Below are positions 57,244 through 64,000 of a stretch of DNA of 64,000 bases, piece by piece; the stretch's first letter is position 1; each line of letters starts with the position of its first letter. The notes under the pieces are model-generated. The model was not told the origin of the DNA and ran no database searches. It saw only the letters and a program-made list of their open reading frames with translations. Made by a program: the position numbers and the translations under genes. Source of the stretch: an uncultured Flavobacteriales bacterium. GTDB taxonomy: Bacteria; Bacteroidota; Bacteroidia; Flavobacteriales_G; Salibacteraceae. The DNA lies in NCBI GenBank assembly GCA_905181855.1, contig CAJIZE010000001.1, positions 32,643-96,642 on the forward strand, read 5' to 3'.

Positions 57244-57982
57244 TGTTCAGATTCAAAAAAGGTTGTTGAATGGTATCAAAAACTTGTTGGTGCAAATTTA
57301 CTAAATCGTTTTCGGATAATCCTTTAGTATTTATGGCAGGGTGAATTATAGATCTAGACTTTCCAAAACTACCGCGTTCTTTAAAAAATGCACCTGTTCT
57401 TAGTCTGTTGTAGTTATCAAGTATAGTGATTGGCACAATCGGAATTTGCTCTTTTATAGCCATTACAAAAGCGCCATCTTTAAAGTCTTTCATTAGAGGA
57501 ACCGTATTTGGAATAGTGGCTTCCGGAAAAATAACGATGCTTTCATTACGCCGTATAGCTTTTCTGGCTTGAATAAAAGCCCTTGCGGAACCCATTTTGC
57601 TGTTCCTATCCACCATAATATTCATACCAGAAATAAAGAACTGGCGGATTAAAAACCAATTTTTTAACTCTGCCTTTCCCATAAAAATAAAATAATGCGG
57701 TATTGTATTGAACATGGTTAATATGTCTAGATACGAGCCATGATTTGGGCAAATAATATAAGGAGGTTCAGGAAAATTATGTTCATCAATTACTTCTACA
57801 AACAGACCCATCAGCGGAAGCGTAATTTTACCCCATAGCTTTTCAGCTTTTAAAGTGGTCTTAAATTTTTTAAGTTTAATCAGTAAATAAAAAACAGGGC
57901 CAAAAAACAAAAGGGAGGTTAAGAACACACCAAACATCCATAATTTGGACAGGGTATAAATGAGATGGCTTAAGAATTTCAT
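57233..57982 (-). CDS. plsC: 1-acyl-sn-glycerol-3-phosphate acyltransferase
   Basis: 249 residues with motif I NHGSYLD (NHx4D), motif II-like MGKAELKNW and GMNIMVDR, and motif III FPEATIPN. An N-terminal membrane segment (about 14-37) anchors it. It makes phosphatidic acid from lysophosphatidic acid. An ornithine-lipid acyltransferase is an alternative within the family. It is coupled to gatC by overlap. Confidence 0.88.
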   Translation of the reverse strand: MKFLSHLIYTLSKLWMFGVFLTSLLFFGPVFYLLIKLKKFKTTLKAEKLWGKITLPLMGLFVEVIDEHNFPEPPYIICPNHGSYLDILTMFNTIPHYFIFMGKAELKNWFLIRQFFISGMNIMVDRNSKMGSARAFIQARKAIRRNESIVIFPEATIPNTVPLMKDFKDGAFVMAIKEQIPIVPITILDNYNRLRTGAFFKERGSFGKSRSIIHPAINTKGLSENDLVNLHQQVFDTIQQPFLNLNNEN

Positions 57983-57998
57983 TATCAGAATAACTTCA

Positions 57999-58006
57999 AC
58001 AAAAAT
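57999..58006 (-). promoter_or_regulatory. Promoter -7 element TATTTTTG of plsC-gatC
   Basis: It matches TAnnTTTG on the minus strand, 16 bases before the ATG at 57982. Confidence 0.45.
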
Positions 58007-58056
58007 ATTATTCTCAATTCACAAAGTACTTATTCAATAAGCACAATCAATATTTC

Positions 58057-58064
58057 TACATTTG
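58057..58064 (+). promoter_or_regulatory. Promoter -7 element TACATTTG of trpS
   Basis: It matches TAnnTTTG 14 bases before the ATG at 58079. Confidence 0.5.
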
Positions 58065-58078
58065 CCAAAACTTAAACA

Positions 58079-59047
58079 ATGGCTAGAATTCTAACCGGAA
58101 TACAATCAACAAACACCCCTCACTTAGGAAACATTTTAGGAGTAATTAAGCCTGCAATTGACATGGCCAACGATCCAAAAAACGATGCTTTTTTGTTTAT
58201 AGCGGACATGCACTCTTTAACTCAAGTAAAGGAGGGTAAAGAATTACGTGATAATACTTATGCTGTTGCTGCGACCTGGTTATCGTTTGGGTTGAATCCT
58301 GAAACAACGGTTTTTTATCGCCAAAGTGATGTGCCTGAAACAGCTGAATTAGCATGGTATTTAAGCTGTTTTTTTCCTTTTCAAAGATTAACCTTAGCTC
58401 ATTCTTTTAAGGATAAATCTGATAGACTAGGAGATGTAAATACGGGTTTGTTTACTTACCCAATGCTTATGGCAGCTGATATTTTATTGTATGATGCGGA
58501 ATTTGTGCCGGTTGGTAAAGATCAAAAGCAGCATCTTGAAATTACTCGAGATGTAGCAAAGAAAATTAACAACACTTATGGTGAAATATTGGTTGAGCCA
58601 CAAATTATGCTTCAAAAAGACACCATGTTGGTTCCTGGTACGGATGGTGAAAAAATGAGTAAATCAAGAGGTAATGTGATCAATTTGTTTCAAACTGATA
58701 AAAACTTGAAGAAACAAGTAATGACAATTAAGACGGATTCAAAAGGATTAGAAGAAGTTAAAGATCCTGATACATGTAATGTTTTTGGATTATATAAGCT
58801 TATTGCCGAAGACGATAAAATTGCTGAAATGCGCGCTAACTATAAAGCTGGAAATTATGGTTATGGTCATGCTAAACTAGCCTACTTTGAATTATTAAAA
58901 ACCAAATATGCTCAAGAGCGGGAGCTGTTTAACGAGTTCATAAACAACCGAAAGCTAATTGATGAAAATCTAGGAATTGGCGCCGAAAAGGCAAGAAAAA
59001 TTGCTCGTGAAGTTTTGAATAGAGTTCGAGAAAAAATTGGTTACTAG
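58079..59047 (+). CDS. trpS: Tryptophan--tRNA ligase
   Basis: 322 residues with the class I signatures TPHLGN (HIGH equivalent) and KMSKSRGN. The GIQSTNTPHLGN start is standard for bacterial TrpRS. The length is normal. Its stop overlaps the stop of the convergent NifU gene (CTAG, 4 bases). Confidence 0.96.
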   Translation: MARILTGIQSTNTPHLGNILGVIKPAIDMANDPKNDAFLFIADMHSLTQVKEGKELRDNTYAVAATWLSFGLNPETTVFYRQSDVPETAELAWYLSCFFPFQRLTLAHSFKDKSDRLGDVNTGLFTYPMLMAADILLYDAEFVPVGKDQKQHLEITRDVAKKINNTYGEILVEPQIMLQKDTMLVPGTDGEKMSKSRGNVINLFQTDKNLKKQVMTIKTDSKGLEEVKDPDTCNVFGLYKLIAEDDKIAEMRANYKAGNYGYGHAKLAYFELLKTKYAQERELFNEFINNRKLIDENLGIGAEKARKIAREVLNRVREKIGY

Positions 59048-59634
59048 CCGTTAATCGCTACAACTTCTTTTATCTCTGGCATCATTCTATTAAACAAAGA
59101 TTGAATCCCGTTTTTTAAAGTTGCTGTTGATGAAGGGCATCCGCTGCAAGCACCTCGCAGTTCAACTTTAAGAACACCATTTTGGTAACTATCAAAGAAT
59201 ATTGCACCGCCATCAGATTCAACAGCGGGCTTAATATACTCTTCCATTAAGTCAATTATTTTCTTCTCAACGTCATTGGTTGGAGCAGTATGAGCAGCAA
59301 CATTGGCGGTGTTACTTTGTTCTTCCAGAATTGTTGGCTGGACTTTAAAAACTTCATAGCCAGCCTGTAAGTAGTTTTTAATGTATTCGCGCAACTCGTT
59401 TGTTACTTCAATCCATTCTACTGAATTTGCTTTAGTTACCGTAATAAAGTTATTAGAAATGAAAACATCAGTAACAAACGGAAAAGAAAATATTCTTGCC
59501 GCAAGAGGAGCTTCATCTGCTTCTTCAGGTGTGTTGAATTCAACTGCCGTTGATGACAATTTAAGACTTGTAACAAACTTCATTGTGTTTGGGTTTGGAG
59601 TGCTCTCTGAATAAACTGCAACCGGTGTTTTCAT
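59044..59634 (-). CDS. NfU-type Fe-S cluster carrier
   Basis: 196 residues. An Nfu N-terminal domain (about 8-90, ESTPNPNTMKFVTS) and a C-terminal NifU-like domain with the cluster-binding CxxC in GACSGCPSSTATLKNG. Such proteins deliver 4Fe-4S clusters to apo-enzymes. It is encoded apart from any suf or isc genes in this window. Confidence 0.93.
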   Translation of the reverse strand: MKTPVAVYSESTPNPNTMKFVTSLKLSSTAVEFNTPEEADEAPLAARIFSFPFVTDVFISNNFITVTKANSVEWIEVTNELREYIKNYLQAGYEVFKVQPTILEEQSNTANVAAHTAPTNDVEKKIIDLMEEYIKPAVESDGGAIFFDSYQNGVLKVELRGACSGCPSSTATLKNGIQSLFNRMMPEIKEVVAING

Positions 59635-59659
59635 AATTGGATAAAAACTAAATTTACGG

Positions 59660-59667
59660 CAAATGTA
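59660..59667 (-). promoter_or_regulatory. Promoter -7 element TACATTTG of the NfU gene
   Basis: It matches TAnnTTTG on the minus strand, 25 bases before the ATG at 59634. Confidence 0.45.
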
Positions 59668-59693
59668 CTCGTAGAACTCGTAATAAAATCACA

Positions 59694-60206
59694 ATGGCAT
59701 TAATAAAACAAGTAAAAGGTAAAAACCCAACATTTGGCAAGAATTGTTACCTATCAGAAAACGCAACTGTAGTTGGCGATGTAGTTACTGGAAACGATTG
59801 CAGTATCTGGTTTAATGCCGTTGTTCGCGGTGATGTTAACTTTATAAAATTAGGAAATAAAGTGAATGTTCAAGATGGAGCAGTAATTCATTGTACCTAC
59901 CAAAAACACCCAACAACTATTGGAAACAATGTTTCAATAGGACATAATGCAATGGTGCATGGCTGTACTATTCATGATAATGTACTAATTGGTATGGGCG
60001 CCATTGTAATGGATGGTTGTATAATTGAAGAGAATTGCTTGATTGCTGCAGGCGCAGTGGTTTTACAAGGCACAAGAGTAGAGTCAGGGAGTGTCTATGC
60101 AGGTATGCCAGCCAAAAAAGTTAAAAGCCTAACACCTGAACTTTTTAGCGGCGAAGTTGAACGCATTGCCAATAATTACTTGATGTATTCGAGTTGGTAT
60201 AAATAA
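59694..60206 (+). CDS. Gamma carbonic anhydrase family protein
   Basis: 170 residues forming a left-handed beta-helix from hexapeptide repeats (NATVVGDVVTGNDCSIWFNAVVRGDV). Zinc-ligand His positions are visible in VIHCTY and IGHNAMVHG. Members of the YrdA/PaaY branch are trimeric; many lack full carbonic anhydrase activity, so activity is not certain. It is divergent from the NfU gene. Confidence 0.9.
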   Translation: MALIKQVKGKNPTFGKNCYLSENATVVGDVVTGNDCSIWFNAVVRGDVNFIKLGNKVNVQDGAVIHCTYQKHPTTIGNNVSIGHNAMVHGCTIHDNVLIGMGAIVMDGCIIEENCLIAAGAVVLQGTRVESGSVYAGMPAKKVKSLTPELFSGEVERIANNYLMYSSWYK

Positions 60207-60257
60207 TAGGTAACTGATTTTAGTATTAAACGGATTGTGAATTATTAAGCATAAAAA

Positions 60258-60287
60258 AAGCCATCAATAAGATGGCTTAGATTTTTT
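60258..60287. terminator. Bidirectional terminator
   Basis: AAGCCATC (60258-60265) pairs with GATGGCTT (60271-60278) across AATAA, with A-rich and T-rich flanks, between two convergent genes. Confidence 0.75.
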
Positions 60288-60322
60288 TATGAGAAAAGAA
60301 ATTCTTCTTTTTTAGCAGGCGT

Positions 60323-60577
60323 TTATTCAACTTCGCTTTCTTCATTTTCTTCCATTGCAGCTTCTTCCGCAGGAGTTTCTTCAGTTGAATCCATTTCAGC
60401 TTCTTCCGCAGGCGTTTCTTCAGTTGAACCCATTTCAGCTTCTAGGCCATCCATCATGTCATTTACTTCTTCTTGGGTGTCTTCTTGAACTTGAGCTTTT
60501 TCAGCTTCGGTTTGACCACCACAAGAAATAAGTACCAATAGAGCAAAAATGCTCATTATTCCAAAGATTTTTTTCAT
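60323..60577 (-). CDS. Small acidic lipoprotein with 13-residue tandem repeat
   Basis: 84 residues. The lipobox LISC ends the signal; the mature part is very Glu-rich and holds two copies of EMDSTEETPAEEA-like units followed by a partial copy. At DNA level the unit is 39 bp (60360-60398 and 60399-60437) with few differences. No family is recognised; an unstructured surface or periplasmic tether is a guess. It is divergent from the TM2-domain gene with overlapping control regions. Confidence 0.75.
   Translation of the reverse strand: MKKIFGIMSIFALLVLISCGGQTEAEKAQVQEDTQEEVNDMMDGLEAEMGSTEETPAEEAEMDSTEETPAEEAAMEENEESEVE
60360..60437. repeat. Two 39-bp tandem repeats in the acidic lipoprotein gene
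   Basis: The two 39-base units differ at only two positions by eye, and the frame is kept; copy number could vary between strains. Confidence 0.75.
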
Positions 60578-60611
60578 TATTTTAGTTTTAAGGTTTGTTT
60601 ATTATTACAAA

Positions 60612-60619
60612 CAAATTTA
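60612..60619 (-). promoter_or_regulatory. Promoter -7 element TAAATTTG of the acidic lipoprotein gene
   Basis: It matches TAnnTTTG on the minus strand, 34 bases before the ATG at 60577 and inside the leader of the divergent TM2 gene. Confidence 0.4.
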
Positions 60620-60630
60620 TACAAATATTA

Positions 60631-60984
60631 ATGAGAATCGCAAATGTAATTTTACTTCTGTTTTACGTTAATGTTTCTCTAGGTTATGAACTTAATCAAG
60701 ACCAACGAATATTACCGATAGATGGAGACTCAAGTTTGTACGAATCTAAATTAACGTTTGAAGCAAAGCACCCAAAATTAGTTGCAGTAATAATCACCAT
60801 TGCTTTAGGGCCCTTAGGGGGACACAGGTTGTATTTGCACACAAAACCTATCGTGCCAATAGTTTATGCTTTAACCTTAGGCGGTGGACTTGGCCTTTTA
60901 CCAATAATTGATTTAATAGTAATCACATTTACCAAAGACCTCGATAAATATCGTGAAAATAATAAGATTATAATGTGGTTGTAG
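60631..60984 (+). CDS. TM2-domain-like membrane protein
   Basis: 117 residues from ATG 60631. An N-terminal signal or helix (IANVILLLFYVNVSLGY) is followed by two helices joined by the short turn of TM2 domains: AVIITIALGPLGGHRLYL, then VPIVYALTLGGGLGLLPIIDLIVI. The GGHRLYL and DLI positions are the family's marks. The role is unknown. An in-frame TTG at 60595 is a weaker start. It is the last ordinary gene before the AT-rich region. Confidence 0.75.
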   Translation: MRIANVILLLFYVNVSLGYELNQDQRILPIDGDSSLYESKLTFEAKHPKLVAVIITIALGPLGGHRLYLHTKPIVPIVYALTLGGGLGLLPIIDLIVITFTKDLDKYRENNKIIMWL

Positions 60985-61415
60985 AAAACCCCTTATTCTA
61001 ACTTAAGGGAAGAACCTTGATACATGTTAAGACGAACCTCTAATCACTTCTCCAATTGAATAACGATAGACTTAAAGGTATTATGATAACATGGGTTTGT
61101 ACTATTTCTTGTTTGTATTAGATAGTAAACTTTTACAATTCGGTTTATCACAAGTACTTGTTATTGACAATCCGTTTTGATTTCTCAATTGAACTGTAAG
61201 CTTCTCTAAAACTGGTCTATTTAAAAATTGAATTCGATTATTTAGAATTAGGGGATTCAGAATAAATTAAAGTAATTTAAGTGGTTTGAAGGTTATTATA
61301 CTCTAACGATAGACTGGAAATTTTATTTTTTGAGTCAAAGAAATAAATTAGATAAAATATCCAATACAGATTTATTTTGTTTCTGGGAAATTGAAAAGAA
61401 AATAGATTCGTTAAA

Positions 61416-61580
61416 TTAACCCACGATCATCTTGAACATATCATTCAAGCTAAAAAGATTCTTATTATTTAACCTCAGACTACTGAGCATCATCTTAAAC
61501 ATTAAGTTAATTGAGAACGCATTGATTATCTTTTTTACATTCACTTCCTTTTTGTCTTTGTAATCATATTTATAACACAC
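61416..61580 (-). CDS. Candidate small ORF, 54 residues
   Basis: Start GTG 61580, stop TAA 61416. The protein is Lys/Asn-rich and helix-prone (YKDKKEVNVKKIINAFSIN, MFKMMLSSLRLNNKNLFSL, MFKMIVG). The frame is open 14 codons further upstream without a start. There is no known family. It may be a remnant or a chance ORF in AT-rich DNA. Confidence 0.25.
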   Translation of the reverse strand: MCYKYDYKDKKEVNVKKIINAFSINLMFKMMLSSLRLNNKNLFSLNDMFKMIVG

Positions 61581-61590
61581 CCTAACATTA

Positions 61591-61667
61591 ATGTTTAAAT
61601 TAACTATATTTAGGGTTTAATTAAATATTTTAATCAATTGTTTTAATCTTTTAAAGTTTAATTAACT
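61591..61667. repeat. Cluster of GTTTAATTAA-like motifs
   Basis: GTTTAAATTAA, GTTTAATTAA and GTTTAATTAA occur within 77 bases, about 100 bases upstream of the next gene. They could be regulator or iteron-like sites, or low-complexity AT sequence. Confidence 0.3.
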
Positions 61668-61722
61668 CCCTTATATTATGAGTATAAAAAACTTTAAAAC
61701 ACCTAAATTTAAATTAAAAATA

Positions 61723-61730
61723 TAAATTTG
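61723..61730 (+). promoter_or_regulatory. Promoter -7 element TAAATTTG
   Basis: It matches TAnnTTTG 21 bases before the ATG at 61752. Confidence 0.45.
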
Positions 61731-61751
61731 TAGGGTGTAATATAAGATAAA

Positions 61752-62393
61752 ATGAACAAAAAAGAATATCAAGATTATCAAATTAATTATCTCCAAAATG
61801 ATGAGCACGAGTTATTGAATTGGGAGGATTTAAAAAGGTTACACAAACTAAAAATGTTAAAGAAAAGAATAAATAAAAATCAAGAATGGATTGAGAAGAA
61901 TCAAATGGTTCATGAAGAATATATTCGAAGAGGTAAACTGATCAGAGTGTTAAAAAGCGAGGAGAAAGGAGTCTTAGATGATGTATTAATTCTCAAGAAG
62001 AGAACACTCCCACAGATAACCATTTACACGAAGGATGAATCATCAAAATCACTAAAGGAGTCAATCAACAATTTTCAAAGTAAAACTTATAAAGGAAAAC
62101 TACTTCAAAAACGTGAAGTATACTATTGCACTATAAGGATTAAAACCTTCATTTCTCGAAATCAGAAGAATATCTATTTAGGATCGAAAGAGAAAATAGA
62201 GAAGGCATTGAATCTGTATTTTTGCGAGTTGAGTTTTATAAGAAGTGAAAACGATATTAAGAACAAAGCATCCATTATGTTGATGGACTTTTTTGTGGAA
62301 TATTTACAAATTGGATATGAGAACTTTTCTTCTACATCTTATTCATTCCAGAAGGTTATTTTGCCTTGGTTGGTAAAGAACAAAAAGGGATAG
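61752..62393 (+). CDS. Hypothetical protein, possible DNA-binding arm domain, perhaps frameshifted at its end
   Basis: 213 residues, very Lys-rich. The N-terminal 80 residues are helical and charged. At about 118-150, VYYCTIRIKTFISRNQKNIYLGSKEKIEKAL resembles the small beta-sheet arm DNA-binding domains at the start of tyrosine recombinases (strand, strand, SLGT-like turn, helix). No recombinase catalytic domain follows. After the stop, the +1 frame stays open for 58 more codons and ends FKPNEKV-stop (62565), so the gene may have lost its C-terminus through a one-base change. The family is not recognised. Confidence 0.6.
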   Translation: MNKKEYQDYQINYLQNDEHELLNWEDLKRLHKLKMLKKRINKNQEWIEKNQMVHEEYIRRGKLIRVLKSEEKGVLDDVLILKKRTLPQITIYTKDESSKSLKESINNFQSKTYKGKLLQKREVYYCTIRIKTFISRNQKNIYLGSKEKIEKALNLYFCELSFIRSENDIKNKASIMLMDFFVEYLQIGYENFSSTSYSFQKVILPWLVKNKKG

Positions 62394-62405
62394 GAATTCC
62401 TATCC
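62388..62405. repeat. Perfect 18-bp palindrome over the stop codon
   Basis: GGATAGGAATTCCTATCC is its own complement and covers the stop of the 213-residue ORF. No T run follows, so it is not a standard terminator. Confidence 0.6.
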
Positions 62406-62478
62406 TACCATCACTCTGAAGGAATTAGAAGAAAAGGTATTAGTTCTTAAGAACTATCACCTATCAGATTCTATCGAT

Positions 62479-62565
62479 ATGAAAGAAGAATCGTTACGTA
62501 CAAAAACCGATTGGTGGAAGAGAATGAGTAAACCAACCACTTTTAAACCCAACGAAAAGGTTTGA
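62479..62565 (+). pseudogene. Detached C-terminal segment ending FKPNEKV
   Basis: The frame open from 62377 to 62565 reads TLKELEEKVLVLKNYHLSD, then MKEESLRTKTDWWKRMSKP and FKPNEKV-stop. The only ATG (62479) would give 28 residues. It is either the severed end of the upstream protein or a separate peptide. The last 8 codons lie in direct repeat copy A. Confidence 0.35.
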
Positions 62566-62581
62566 ATCCGTTTACAAGAAA
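62541..62581 (+). repeat. Direct repeat copy A
   Basis: 41 bases that recur 973 bp downstream (63514-63554) with 38 matches by hand alignment. A C-rich tail (about 62584-62597) is also loosely shared. The first part codes FKPNEKV-stop. Confidence 0.8.
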
Positions 62582-62665
62582 ACACCCCCACCCCCCTCTA
62601 TGATTAACCTAATTTACTCCACCAATCGGGTTTAGTTTGGAAATTTGTATCTTGGTTGTTCTAAA

Positions 62666-62800
62666 ATGAAGTTATGGAATTTATCAAAAATATCTGATGA
62701 GGTCCTTTACGAGTTGGGGATTGACAAAATGGTAGTTTTACCAGTTATAAGTGGGACGAAGAAATATCTTAAAAGACACAGAGAAATCTTTAATCAATAA
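62666..62800 (+). CDS. Small ORF, 44 residues
   Basis: ATG 62666 to TAA 62800; the peptide starts MKLWNLSKISDEVLYELG and ends KYLKRHREIFNQ. It looks helical with a basic end. It is 18 bp upstream of the lipoprotein gene, on the same strand, and lies between the two direct repeats. The family is not recognised. Confidence 0.4.
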   Translation: MKLWNLSKISDEVLYELGIDKMVVLPVISGTKKYLKRHREIFNQ

Positions 62801-62818
62801 CTAAAAAAGGTTTAGAGA

Positions 62819-63469
62819 ATGAAACACTTAAAAAAAGTATTAGGTATCATATACATTCTGAGTGTTTTGTCTTCTTGTACAAAAGAAAAAGAGTATCCTA
62901 AACCCTGTGTAGGTGATTGTGAAACTAAGTTCCATCTGATTTATAAAAACGTAGAAATACCAATTAGTTCTGATGGATATTACAGAATACAATGGGATGG
63001 GTTAAATTACTTTCAAATTGAAGGGGAGTTATCAGAATTAGACCCTCATTATGTTATCAATAAAGTCCCTCTTATTGAGTGTAATTTCGATTCAGATTAT
63101 TGGATTGTGATGGACTCAATAACCTTTCGGACTCCAATGTATTCATATTTGGGTTGGTTTAATGATATTGGATTAAACACTCCAATTCCAATTGGTCAAT
63201 ATACATATACGATTATCACTTTATCTGATTTGTATTCCCCTTTGAATATAGTTGGGTATGAAATTCCAAAAAAAGGATGTTTTGATTGTCTCTACTTCCC
63301 TACACTAATTGGAACACATTCAAAATACACCTATAACCCTAAACAAAACATCTTATTTGATAATGAATTTAAAGGAGATACTATCAACATTTTCATACAG
63401 TCTATTTTCAATAGTGATGTTGGGGAAACAGTTACAATTGATGACAAATTCAATATAATTGTTTTATAA
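62819..63469 (+). CDS. Hypothetical lipoprotein in the repeat-flanked segment
   Basis: 216 residues; signal and lipobox LSSC (Cys20), followed by a CVGDC pair and a beta-rich body with aromatic residues (YYRIQWDGLNYFQIEGEL, YSYLGWFNDIG). There are five further Cys residues, including CFDC. It ends FNIIVL. No known family. It is the only complete ordinary-looking gene between the direct repeats, probably cotranscribed with the 44-residue ORF. Confidence 0.7.
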   Translation: MKHLKKVLGIIYILSVLSSCTKEKEYPKPCVGDCETKFHLIYKNVEIPISSDGYYRIQWDGLNYFQIEGELSELDPHYVINKVPLIECNFDSDYWIVMDSITFRTPMYSYLGWFNDIGLNTPIPIGQYTYTIITLSDLYSPLNIVGYEIPKKGCFDCLYFPTLIGTHSKYTYNPKQNILFDNEFKGDTINIFIQSIFNSDVGETVTIDDKFNIIVL

Positions 63470-63513
63470 AAGACTTGAATTAAGAACCTGACTTCGACAT
63501 ATAAACTACCCAT

Positions 63514-63554
63514 TTTCAAACCCAATGAAAAGGTTTGAATCGGTTTACAAGAAA
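63514..63554 (+). repeat. Direct repeat copy B
   Basis: It matches copy A at 38 of 41 bases. It codes the same FKPNEKV-stop; the two differences inside those codons are synonymous (TTT/TTC and AAC/AAT). The frame upstream is open for only about 10 codons and lacks a start, so this copy is the torn end of a gene. Confidence 0.8.
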
Positions 63555-63570
63555 TTACCCCATCCCCCTT

Positions 63571-63869
63571 ATTAACTATATCTTTTCTATTGATTCTTTC
63601 TTCCCTAATCTTACCTTTTTTGTAGATAGAGTGAATATGATTGTTCTTAAAAGTACTTCCTCGAGGTGTTTTTAAACCCTCTTCATTGAAGATTTGAGAT
63701 ATCTTTCTGTACCCTATAGGGGTAAGAAAATGGTCTTTATATCCACAAATTCGGTTGAATAAATACTGTTGATATTCACTATAATTCGAATCCCAAAGGG
63801 TAGTGGTGATTATTGATAATGAGAACGTTACAACCCATTTAAAGGGGTAAGGTTTACCAACCCATAAAC
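63571..63869 (-). pseudogene. Start-less remnant resembling the recombinase domain of serine recombinases
   Basis: Minus strand, immediately behind glmS. The coding-like part has a hydrophobic segment (WVVTFSLSIITTTLW), then EYQQYLFNRICGYKD, then GYRKISQIFNEEGLKTPRG and NNHIHSIYKKGKIREERI, like the KTxRG helix-turn-helix core of recombinase domains. Such short proteins occur in Bacteroidota. No ATG, GTG or TTG is available between the glmS stop and this block; the frame continues upstream only by overlapping glmS out of frame (to 63921). Downstream it stays open to 63331, through repeat B and antisense to the lipoprotein gene, but that part does not look coding. Confidence 0.5.

Positions 63870-64000
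<131 letters not shown>

Larger units (their letters stand above)
60985..61751. other. AT-rich gene-poor stretch
   Basis: 767 bases with no standard gene. It holds a minus-strand ORF candidate (61416-61580), a start-less plus-strand open stretch of 47 codons (about 61276-61419, ending FCFWEIEKKIDSLN) convergent with it, and a cluster of TTTAATTAA-like motifs at 61591-61667. Confidence 0.5.

Noticed and set aside
62382..62405. Programmed -1 frameshift at AAAAAGGG at the end of the 213-residue ORF.
   Set aside because: The open downstream frame needs a +1 change, not -1, so the slippery-looking run does not explain it.
60985..63869. A full Tn7-like transposon behind glmS.
   Set aside because: No TnsA/B/C/D-like proteins and no recognisable transposon ends were seen; only the position fits.

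Overview
The window looks like a chromosome segment from a marine or freshwater Bacteroidota, most likely a Flavobacteriales-type bacterium (inference). The signs are AT-rich DNA, a type IX secretion (T9SS) sorting domain, TonB-dependent receptors with a carboxypeptidase-like N-terminal domain, DUF3098, DUF3108 and DUF3109 proteins, a glycyl-tRNA synthetase of the single-chain type, LytTR/LytS signalling, and promoters with the Bacteroidota -7 element TAnnTTTG in place of an E. coli -10 box.

Layout. 1-3201: the end of an unidentified gene, then rseP and dxr on the minus strand. 3220-4103: a gene-poor stretch with two dispersed palindromic repeats and one possible small ORF. 4104-14018: one giant secreted protein of 3304 residues with three lamin-tail domains, a duplicated block of about 310 residues, eight tandem Cys-containing repeats and a T9SS tail. 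14078-16164: a methyltransferase divergent from a sulfide:quinone oxidoreductase, with a perfect inverted repeat between them. 16363-20554: the translation block rplM-rpsI, a structured leader, rpsB-tsf, a terminator, pyrH, frr. 20741-26105: DNA repair, two lipoproteins, a TonB receptor. 26366-32451: glyQS, a DUF3109 protein, nrdB-nrdA. 32605-36444: a gene remnant and the minus-strand operon ftsX-DUF3098-uppP-truB-ATP-grasp. 36543-47580: leuS, a second TonB receptor, DUF3108, CvfB, an EamA transporter, YicC, gmk-nadD-hydrolase, and a LytTR regulator. 47570-60206: histidine kinase, mscS, dnaG, an S24-type repressor, a DAHP synthase/chorismate mutase fusion, bacilliredoxin, a phosphatase-fold enzyme, gatC, plsC, trpS, NfU, gamma carbonic anhydrase. 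60323-60984: two small envelope genes.

60985-63869 is different: it is AT-rich, gene-poor and full of short or broken ORFs. It ends exactly at the 3' end of glmS, whose C-terminal 43 codons run off the window on the minus strand (63870-64000). This accessory segment carries a possible DNA-binding protein gene that looks frameshifted, a lipoprotein and a 44-residue ORF bracketed by two 41-bp direct repeats 973 bp apart, and a start-less remnant resembling the recombinase domain of serine recombinases. It is the best place to look for something undescribed. No transposase, integrase catalytic domain, CRISPR array or tRNA was found.

Other points worth a look: the leader upstream of rpsB has two mutually exclusive helices; truB has no ATG, GTG or TTG start compatible with its conserved N-terminus; several promoters lie only 4-5 bases from the start codon, which implies leaderless mRNAs; the DnaG zinc-finger ligands are mostly replaced; and a decayed reading frame lies downstream of the ATP-grasp gene.
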